Assembly: GCF_034190915.1 (NCBI RefSeq)
Contig: NW_026947702.1
Coordinates: forward strand, 62,001 to 126,000
Direction of reading: 5' to 3'
Length of the DNA stretch: 64,000 bases
Source of the DNA: Cavia porcellus
Taxonomy: Eukaryota; Chordata; Mammalia; Rodentia; Caviidae
In this document: positions 37,534 to 46,646 of the stretch, one piece after another
Layout of the letters: every line of letters starts with the position of its first letter
How positions within the stretch are numbered: position 1 is the stretch's first letter
The notes under the pieces: generated by a model
The model's database searches: none
Seen by the model: the letters and a program-made list of their open reading frames with translations, nothing else
Told to the model about the DNA's origin: nothing
Translations under genes and position numbers: made by a program

Positions 37534-37877
37534 AAAAGCACCGCGGGGTGGTCAGCATGGGGAGGTCAGGGAACATGCAGTGGCAATGTAGGATAGGTTT
37601 CTGAAAAACATTGCGGGGTGGTGCGTATTGTATGGGTGTGTGTTACATTACATTCACTAGTAGGAGTGAGAAAAACATCACGGGGTGGTGCGCATTGTAT
37701 GGGTGTATGTTACATTACATTCACTAGTAGGAGTGAGAAAAATATCACAGGGTGGTGCGCATTGTATGTGTGTGTGTTACATTACATTCACTAGTAGGAG
37801 TGAGAAAAACATCATGGGGTGGTGTGAATCGGAGGGTCTGAATTAGGATAGGCAGTGAGTGGCAATGTAGGATGGAG
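37534..37877 (+). repeat. CAAAB monomer (344 bp), mosaic
   Basis: It has three A subunits: GCGTATTG, then GTGTATGTTAC, then CACAGGGTGG with TGTGTGTGTG. These belong to different single monomer types elsewhere (12329 and 31760), so the monomer looks like a join of two. Confidence 0.88.
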
Positions 37878-40521
37878 AAAAGCACCGAGGGGTGCTCAGC
37901 ATGGGGAGGTCAGGGAACATGCAGTGGCAATGTAGGATAGGTTTCTGAAAAACATCGTGGGGTGGTGCGCATTGTATGGGTGTGTGTTACATTACATTCA
38001 CTAGTAGGAGTGAGAAAAACATCACGGGGTGGTGTGAATCGGAGGGTCTGAATTAGGATAGGCAGTGAATGGCAATGTAGGATGGAGAAAAGCACCGCGG
38101 GTTGGTCAGCATGGGGAGGTTAAGGAACATGCAGTGGCAATGTAGGATAGGTTTCAGAAAAACGTCGCGGGGTGGTGCGTATTGTATGGGTGTGTGTTAC
38201 ATTACATTCACTAGTAGGAGTGAGAAAAACATCACGGGGTGGTGCGCATTGTATGGTTGTATGTTACATTACATTCACTAGTAGGAGTGAGAAAAACATC
38301 ACGGGGTGGTGTGAATCGGAGGGTCTGAATTAGGATAGGCAGTGAGTGGCAATGTAGGATGGAGAAAAGCACCGCGGGGTGGTCAGCATGGGGAGGTCAG
38401 GGAACATTCAGTGGCAATGTAGGATAGGTTTCTGAAAAACATCTCGGGGTGGTGCGCATTGTATGGGAGTTTCTTACATTACATTCACTAGTAGGAGTGA
38501 GAAAAACATCACGGGGTGGTGCGCATTGTATGGGTGTGTGTTACATTACATTCACTAGTAGGAGTGAGAAAAACATCATGCGGTGGTGTGAATCGGAGGG
38601 TCTGAATTGGGATAGGCAGTGAGTCACAATGTAGGATGGAGAAAAGCACGCGGTGTGGTCAGCATGGGGAGGTCAGGGAACATGCAGTGGCAATGTAGGA
38701 TAGTTTTCTGAAAAACATCACGGGGTGGTGCGCATTGTATGGGTGTGTGTTACATTACATTCACTAGTAGGAGTGAGAAAAACATCACGAGGAGGTGTGA
38801 ATCGGAGTGTCTGAATTAGGATAGGCAGTGAGTGTCAATGTAGGATGAAGAAAAGCACCGCGGGGTGGTAAGCATGGGGAGCTCAGGGAACATGCAGTGG
38901 CAATGTAGGATAGTTTTCTGAAAAACATCGCGGGGTGGTGCGCATTGTATGGGTGTGTGTTACATTACATTCACTAGTAGGAGTGAGAAAAACATCACGG
39001 TGTGGTGTGAATCGGAGGGTCTGAATTAGGATAGGCAGTGAGTGGCAATGTAGGATGGAGAAAAGCACCGCGGGGTGGTCAGCATGGGGAGGTCAGGGAA
39101 CATGCCTTGGCAATGTAGGATTGGTTTCCGAAAAACATCGCGGGGTGGTGCGCATTGTATGGGTGTGTGTTACATTACATTCACTAGTAGGAGTGAGAAA
39201 AACATCACGGGGTGGTGTGAATCGGAGGGTCTGAATTAGGATATTCAGTGAGTGGCAATGTAGGATGGAGAAAAGCACCGCGGTGTGGTCAGCATGTGGA
39301 GGTCAGGGAACATGCAGTGGCAATGTAGGATAGGTTTCTGAAAAACAGAGCGGGGTGTTGCGCATTGTATGGGTGTGTGTTACATTACATTCACTAGTAG
39401 GAGTGAGAAAAATATCACGGGGTGGTGCGCATTGTATGGGTGTGTGTTACATTACATTCACTAGTAGGAGTGAGAAAAACATCACGGGGTGGTGTGAATC
39501 GGAGGGTCTGAATTAGGATAGGCAGTGAGAGGCAATGTAGGATGGAGAAAAGCACCGCGGGGTGGTCAGCATGGGGAGGTCAGGGAACATGCAGTGGCAA
39601 TGTAGGATAGGTTTCTGAAAAACATCGCGGGGTGGTGCGCATTGAATGGGTGTGTGTTACATTACATTCACTAGTAAGAGTGAGAAAAACATCACGGGGA
39701 AGTGTGAATCGGAGGGTCTGAATTAGGATAGGCAGTGAGTGTCAATGTAGGATGGAGAAAAGCACCGCGGGGTGGTCAGCATGCCGAGGTCAGGGAACAT
39801 GCAGTGGCAATGTAGGATAGGTTTCTGAAAAACATCGCGGGGTGGGGCGCATTGTATGGGTGTGTGTTACATTACATTCACTAGTAGGAGTGAGAAAAAC
39901 ATCACGGGGTGGTGTGAATCGGAGGGTCTGAATTAGGATAGGCAGTGAGTGGCAATGTAGGATGGAGAAAAGCACCACGGGGTGGTCAGCATGGGGAGGT
40001 TAAGGAACATGCAGTGGCAATGTAGGATAGGTTTCAGAAAAACATCGCGGGTTGGTGCGCATTGTATGGGTGTGTGTTACATTACATTCACTAGTAGGAG
40101 TGAGAAAAACATCACGGGGTGGTGCGCATTGTATGGGTGTATGTTACATTACATTCACTAGTAGGAGTGAGAAAAACATCACGGGGTGGTGTGAATCGGA
40201 GGGTCTGAATTAGGATAGGCAGTGAGTGGCAATGTAGGATGGAGAAAAGCACCGCGGCGTGGTCAGCATGTGGAGGTCAGGGAACATGCAGTGGTAATGT
40301 AGGATAGGTTTCTGAAAAACATCGCGGGGTGGTGCGCATTGTATGGGTGTGTGTTACATTACATTCACTAGTAGGATTCAGAAAAACATCACGCGGTGGT
40401 GCGCATTGTATGGGTGTGTGTTACATTACATTCACTAGTAGGAGTGAGAAAAACATCACGGGGAAGTGAGAATCGGAGGGTCTGAATTAGGATAGGCAGT
40501 GATTGGCAATGTAGGATGGAG
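37878..40521 (+). repeat. 4,171-bp higher-order unit, partial copy 2
   Basis: Starts: 37878 (CAB), 38088, 38365 (CAAB), 38642 (209), 38851, 39061 (CAB), 39271 (CAAB), 39548, 39758 (CAB), 39968, 40245 (CAAB). It follows copy 1 up to 40244 and then ends in a hybrid monomer (40245) that shortens it by 210 bp relative to copy 1. After 40521 the array changes to more diverged types. Confidence 0.9.
40245..40521 (+). repeat. Hybrid monomer ending the 4,171-bp unit copy 2
   Basis: C and the two A subunits match 36074 (GTAGGATTCAG, CACGCGGTGG). B matches the following monomer 36351 (GGGAAGTGAG, GTGATTGGC). The offset to copy 1 falls from 4,171 to 3,961, exactly one 210-bp monomer. Confidence 0.87.
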
Positions 40522-40862
40522 AAAAGCACCGCGGGGTGGTCAGCATGCGGAGGTCAGGGAACATGCAGTGGCAATGTAGGATAGGTTTCTGAAAAACATC
40601 GCGGGGTGGTGCGCATTGTATGGGTGTGTGTTACATTACATTCATTAGTAGGAGTGAGAAAAACACGTGGTGGTGCGCATTGTATGGGTGTGTGTTACAT
40701 TACATTCACTAGTAGGAGTCAGAAAAACATCACGGGGTGGTGCGCATTGTATGGGTGTGTGTTAAATTACATTCACTAGTAGGAATGAGAAAAACATCAC
40801 GGGGTGGTGTGAATCGGAGGGTCTGAATTAGGATAGGCAGTCAGTGGCAATATAGGATGGAG
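40522..40862 (+). repeat. CAAAB monomer (341 bp) with 3-bp head deletion
   Basis: The second A (from 40659) has the shortened head AAAAACACGTGGTGG, 3 bp less than usual. The third A follows GGAGTCAG and has TTAAATTAC. The same short head occurs at 50193 and 62886. Confidence 0.88.
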
Positions 40863-42255
40863 AAAAAAACCGCGGGGTGGTCAGCATTGGGAAGTCAGGG
40901 AACATGCAGTGGCAATGTAGGATAGGTTTCTGAAAAACATCGCGGGGTGGTGCGCATTGTATGGGTGTGTGTTACATTACATTCACTAGTAGGAGTGAGA
41001 AAAACATCACGGGGTGGTGTGAATTGGAGGGTCTGAATTAGGATAGGCAGTGAGTGGCAATGTAGGATGGAGAAAAGCACCGCGGGGTGGTCAGCATGGG
41101 GAGGTCAGGGAACATGCAGTAGCAATGTAGGATAGGTTTCTGAAAAACATCGCGGGGTGGTGCGCATTGTATGGGTGTGAGTTACATTACATTTACTAGT
41201 AGGAGTGAGAAAAACATCACGGGGTGGTGTGAATCGGAGGGTCTGAATTAGGATAGGCAGTCAGTGGCAATATAGGATGGAGAAAAAAACCGCGGGGTGG
41301 TCAGCATTGGGAAGTCAGGGAACATGCAGTGGCAATGTAGGATAGGTTTTTCAAAAACATCGCGGGGTGGTGCGCATTGCATGGGTGTGTGTTACATTAC
41401 ATTCACTAGTAGGAGTGAGAAAAACATCACGGGGTGGTGCGCATTGTATGGGTGTGTGTTACATTACATTCACTAGTAGGAGTGAGAAAAACATCTCGGG
41501 GTGGTGTGAATCGGAGGGTCTGAATTAGGATAGGCAGTGAGTGGCAATGTAGGATGGAGAAAAGCACCGAGGGGTGGTCAGCATGGGGAGGCCAGGGAAC
41601 ATGCAGTGGCAATGTAGGATAGGTTTCTGAAAAACATCGCGGGTTGGTGCGCATTGAATGGGTGTGTGTTACATTACATTCACTAGTAGGAGTGAGAAAA
41701 ACATCACGGGGAAGTGTGAATCGGAGGGTCTGAATTAGGATAGGCAGTGAGTGTCAATGTAGGATGGAGAAAAGCACCGCGGGGTGGTCAGCATGCGGAG
41801 GTCAGGGAACATGCAGTGGCAATGTAGGATAGGTTTCTGAAAAACATCGTGGGGTGGTGCGCATTGTATGGGTGTGTGTTACATTACATTCACTAGTAGG
41901 AGTGAGAAAAACATCACGGGGTGGTTGAATCGGAGGGTCTGAATTAGGATAGGCAGTGAGTGGCAATGTAGGATGGAGAAAAGCACCACGGGGTGGTCAG
42001 CATGGGGAGGTTAATGAACATGCAGTGGCAATGTAGGATAGGTTTCAGAAAAACATCGCGGGGTGGTGCGCATTGTATGGGTGTGTGTTACATTACATTC
42101 ACTAGTAGGAGTGAGAAAAACATCACGGGGTGGTGCGCATTGTATGGGTGTATGTTACATTACATTCACTAGTAGGAGTGAGAAAAACATAACGGGGTGG
42201 TGTGAATCGGAGGGTCTGAATTAGGATAGGCAGTGAGTGGCAATGTAGGATGGAG
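40522..42255 (+). repeat. Start of the diverged central-right zone
   Basis: Starts: 40522 (CAAAB, 341 bp), 40863, 41073 (CAB), 41283 (CAAB), 41560 (CAB), 41770 (CAB, 209 bp by loss of one base in GGTTGAATCGG), 41979 (CAAB). Types resemble HOR-I (GAATTGGAGG, AAAAAAACCGCGG head, TTTTTCAAAAAC, GGTTAATGAAC) but with private changes such as GTCAGTGGCAATATAGG and GGGAAGTCAGG. Parts recur at 44137-45042. Confidence 0.85.
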
Positions 42256-43372
42256 AAAAGCACCCCGGCGTGGTCAGCATGTGGAGGTCAGGGAACATGC
42301 AGTGGTAATGTAGGATAGGTTTCTGAAAAACATCGTGGGGTGGTGCGCATTGTATGGGTGTGTGTTACATTACATTCACTAGTAGGAGTGAGAAAAACAT
42401 CCCGGGGTGGTGTGAATCGGTGGGTCTGAATTAGGATAGGCAGTGAGTGGCAATGTAGGATGAAGAAATGCACCGCGGGGTGGTCAGCATGGGGAGGTGA
42501 GCGAACATGCAGTGGCAATGTAGGATAGGTTTCTGAAAAACATCGCGGGGTTGTGCGCATTGTATGGGTGTGTGTTACATAACATTCACTAGTAGGAGTC
42601 AGAAAAACATCGCGGGGTGGTGTGAATCGGAGGTTCTGAATTAGGATAGGCAGTGAGTGGCAATGTAGGATGGAGAAAAGCACCGCGGGGTGGTCAGCAT
42701 GGGGAGGTCAGGGAACATGCAGTGGCAATGTAGGATAGGTTTCTAAAAATCATCGCGGGGTGGTGCGCATTGTATGGAAGTGTGTTACATTACATTCACT
42801 AGTAGGAATGAGAAAAACATCACGGGGGGTTGCGCATTGTATGGGTGTGTGTTACATTACATTCACTAGTAGGATTGAGAAAAACATCACGCGGTGGTGT
42901 GAATCGGAGGGTCTGAATTACGATAGGCAGTGAGTCACAATGTAGGATGGAGAAAAGCACCGCGTTGTGGTCAGCATGGGGAGGTCAGGGAACATGCAGT
43001 GGCAATGTAGGATAGTTTTCGGAAAAACATCACGGGGTGGTGCACATTGTATGGGTGTGTGTTACATTACATTCACTAGTAGGAGTGAGAAAAACATCAC
43101 GAGGAGGTGTGAATCGGAGGGTCTGAATTAGGATAGGCAGTGAGTGTCAATGTAGGATGAAGAAAAGCACCGCGGGGTGGTAAGCATGGGGAGCTCAGGG
43201 AACATGCAGTGGCAATGTAGGATAGGTTTCTGAAAAACATCGCGGGGTGGTGCGCATTGTATGGGTGTGTGTTACATTACATTCACTAGTAGGAGTGAGA
43301 AAAACATCACGGGGTGGTGTGAATCAGAGGGTCTGAATTAGGATAGGCAGTGAGTGGCAATGTAGGATGGAG

Positions 43373-43716
43373 AAAAGCACCGAGGGGTGGTCAGCATGGG
43401 GAGGCCAGGGAACATGCAGTGGCAATGTAGGATAGGTTTCTGAAAAACATCGCGGGGTGGTGCGCATTGAATGGGTGTGTGTTACATTACATTCACTAGT
43501 AGGAGTGAGAAAAACATCACGGCGTGGTGCGCATTGTATGGGTGTGTGTTACATTACATTCACTAGTAGGAGTGAGAAAAACATCACGGGGTGGTGCACA
43601 TTGTATGGGTGTGTGTTACATTACATTCACTAGTAGGAGTGAGAAAAACATCACGGGTTGGTGCGAATCGGAGGGTCTGAATTAGGATAGGCAGTGAGTG
43701 GCAATGTAGGATGGAG
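43373..43716 (+). repeat. CAAAB monomer (344 bp)
   Basis: The three A subunits read GCATTGAATGG, GCGCATTGTATGG and GCACATTGTATGG. Heads two and three are the CATCAC type (the second CACGGCGTGG). Confidence 0.88.
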
Positions 43717-44556
43717 AAAAGCACCGCGGCGTGGTCAGCATGGGGAGGTCAGGGAACATGCAGTGGTAATGTAGGATAGGTTTCTGAAAAACATCGCGGG
43801 TTGGTGCGCATTGTATGGGTGTGTGTTACATTACATTCACTAGTAGGAGTGAGAAAAACATCACGCGGTGGTGTGAATCGGAGGGTCTGAATTAGGATAG
43901 GCAGTGAGTGGCAATGTCGGATGTAGAAAAGCACCGCGGGGTGGTCAGCATGGGGAGGTGAGCGAACATGCAGTGGCAATGTAGGATAGGTTTCTGAAAA
44001 ACATCGTGGGGTTTTGCGCATTGTATGGGTGTGTGTTACATTACATTCACTAGTAGGAGTGAAAAAAACATCATGGGGTGGTGTGAATCGGAGGGTCTGA
44101 ATTAGGATAGGCAGTGAGTGGCAATGTAGGATGGAGAAAAGCACCGCGGGGTGGTCAGCATGTGGAGGTCAGGGAACATGCAGTGGCAATGTAGGATAGG
44201 TTTCTGAAAAACATCGCGGGGTGGTGCGCATTGTATGGGTGTGTGTTACATTACATTCACTAGTAGGAGTGAGAAAAACATCATGGGGTGGTGTGAATTG
44301 GAGGGTCTGAATTAGGATAGGCAGTGAGTGGCAATGTAGGATGGAGAAAAGCACCGCGGGGTGGTCAGCATGGGGAGGTCAGGGAACATGCAGTGGCAAT
44401 GTAGGATAGGTTTCTGAAAAACATCGCGGTGTGGTGCGCATTTTATGGGTGTGTGTTACATTACATTTACTATTAGGAGTGAGAAAAACATCACGGGATG
44501 GTGTGAATCGGAGGGTCTGAATTAGGATAGGCAGTCAGTGGCAATATAGGATGGAG

Positions 44557-44765
44557 AAAAAAACCGCGGGGTTGTCAGCATTGGGAAGTCAGGGAACATG
44601 CAGTGGCAATGTAGGATAGGTTTTTCAAAAACATCGCGGGGTGGTGCGCATTGCATGGGTGTGTGTTACATTACATTCACTAGTAGGAGTGAGAAAAACA
44701 TCACGGGGTGGTTGAATCGGAGGGTCTGAATTAGGATAGGCAGTGAGTGGCAATGTAGGATGGAG
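44557..44765 (+). repeat. Hybrid monomer joining types 41283 and 41770
   Basis: C and A match 41283 (AAAAAAACCGCGG head, GGGAAGTCAGG, TTTTTCAAAAAC, GCATTGCATGG). B matches 41770, including its private one-base loss in GGTTGAATCGG. Offsets change from 3,274 to 2,787, a difference of 487 bp, which is one CAAB plus one CAB. Confidence 0.85.
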
Positions 44766-45042
44766 AAAAGCACCACGGGGTGGTCAGCATGGGGAGGTTA
44801 AGGAACATGCAGTGGCAATGTAGGATAGGTTTCAGAAAAACATCGCGGGGTGGTGCGCATTGTATGGGTGTGTGTTACATTACATTCACTAGTAGGAGTG
44901 AGAAAAACATCACGGGGTGGTGCGCATTGTATGGGTGTATATTACATTACATTCACTAGTAGGAGTGAGAAAAACATAACGGGGTGGTGTGAATCGGAGG
45001 TTCTGAATTAGGATAGGCAGTGAGTGGCAATGTAGGATGGAG

Positions 45043-46646
45043 AAAAGCACCCCGGCGTGGTCAGCATGTGGAGGTCAGGGAACATGCAGTGGTAATGTAG
45101 GATAGGTTTCTGAAAAACATCGCGGGGTGGTGCGCATTGTATGGGTGTGTGTTACATTACATTCACTAGTAGGAGTGAGAAAAACATCACGGGGTGGTGT
45201 GAATCGGAGGGTCTGAATTAGGATAGGCAGTGAGTGGCAATGTAGGATGGAGAAATGCACCGCGGGGTGGTCAGCATGGGGAGGTGAGCGAACATGCAGT
45301 GGCAATGTAGGATAGGTTTCTGAAAAACATCGCGGGGTTGTGCGCATTGTATGGGTGTGTGTTACATAACCTTCACTAGTAGGAGTCAGAAAAACATCGC
45401 GGGGTGGTGTGAATCGGAGGTTCTGAATTAGGATAGGCAGTGAGTGGCAATGTAGGATGGAGAAAAGCACCGCGGGGTGGTCAGCATGGGGAGGTCAGGG
45501 AACATACAGTGGCAATGTAGGATAGGTTTCTAAAAATCATCGCGGGGTGGTGCGCATTGTATGGAAGTGTGTTACATTACATTCACTAGTAGGAATGAGA
45601 AAAACATCACGGGTGGTTGCGCATTGTATGGGTGTGTGTTACATTACATTCACTAGTAGGATTGAGAAAAACATCACGCGGTGGTGTGAATCGGAGGGTC
45701 TGAATTAGGATAGGCAGTGAGTCACAATGTAGGATGGAGAAAAGCACCGCGGTGTGGTCAGCATGGGGAGGTCAGGGAACATGCAGTGGCAATGTAGGAT
45801 AGTTTTCTGAAAAACATCACGGGGTGGTGCGCATTGTATGGGTGTGTGTTACATTACATTCGGTAGTAGGAGTGAGAAAAACATCTCGAGGAGGTGTGAA
45901 TCGGAGGGTCTGAATTAGGATAGGCAGTGAGTGTCAATGTAGGATGAAGAAAAGCACCGCGGGGTGGTAAGCATGGAGAGCTCAGGGAACATGCAGTGGC
46001 AATGTAGGATAGGTTTCTGAAAAACATCGCGGGGTGGTGGGCATTTTATGGGTGTGTGTTACATTACATTCACTAGTAGGAGTGAGAAAAACATCACGGT
46101 GTGGTGTGAATCGGAGGGTCTGAATTAGGATAGGCAGTGAGTGGCAATGTAGGATGGAGAAATGCACCGCGGGGTGGTCAGCATGGGGAGGTGAGCGAAC
46201 ATGCAGTGGCAATGTAGGATAGGTTTTTGAAAAACATCGCGGGGTTGTGCGCATTGTATGGGTGTGTGTTACATAACCTTCACTAGTAGGAGTCAGAAAA
46301 ACATCGCGGGGTGGTGTGAATCGGAGGTTCTGAATTAGGATAGGCAGTGAGTGGCAATGTAGGATGGAGAAAAGCACCGCGGGGTGGTCAGCATGGGGAG
46401 GTCAGGGAACATGCAGTGGCAATGTAGGATAGGTTTCTAAAAATCATCGCGGGGTGGTGCGCATTGTATGGAAGTGTGTTACATTACATTCACTAGTAGG
46501 AATGAGAAAAACATCATGGGTGGTTGCGCATTGTATGGGTGTGTGTTACATTACATTCACTAGTAGGAGTGAGAAAAACATCACGGGGTGGTGTGAATCG
46601 GAGGGTCTGAATTAGGATAGGCAGTGAGTGGCAATGTAGGATGGAG
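45043..46646 (+). repeat. 907-bp tandem duplication (45043 and 45950)
   Basis: Starts: 45043, 45253 (CAB), 45463 (CAAB), 45740 (CAB), then 45950, 46160 (CAB), 46370 (CAAB). The monomers at 45253 and 45463 match those at 46160 and 46370, sharing ACATAACCTTCACTAGT, TTTCTAAAAATC and TGGAAGTGTG. The monomer at 45950 appears to be a hybrid. Its left part has the GTAAGCATGG and GAGCTCAGG types, and its right part leads into GAAATGCACC. Confidence 0.85.

Larger units (their letters stand above)
33707..37877 (+). repeat. 4,171-bp higher-order unit, copy 1, 17 monomers
   Basis: Starts: 33707 (CAB), 33917, 34194 (CAAB), 34471 (209), 34680, 34890 (CAB), 35100 (CAAB), 35377, 35587 (CAB), 35797, 36074 (CAAB), 36351 (CAB), 36561 (209), 36770 (CAAAB), 37114, 37324 (CAB), 37534 (CAAAB). 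It recurs from 37878 at offset 4,171. It contains the first two triple-A monomers of the window. Confidence 0.9.
42256..45042 (+). repeat. 2,787-bp unit, copy 1
   Basis: Starts: 42256, 42466 (CAB), 42676 (CAAB), 42953, 43163 (CAB), 43373 (CAAAB), 43717, 43927, 44137, 44347 (CAB), 44557 (CAB, 209, hybrid), 44766 (CAAB). The opening monomers recur at 45043 (offset 2,787). Markers include CACCCCGGCG, GAAATGCACC, GGTGAGCGAAC, TTTCTAAAAATC and TGGAAGTGTG. The monomer at 42953 keeps the full CACCGCG head, unlike its 209-bp relatives elsewhere. Confidence 0.86.
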
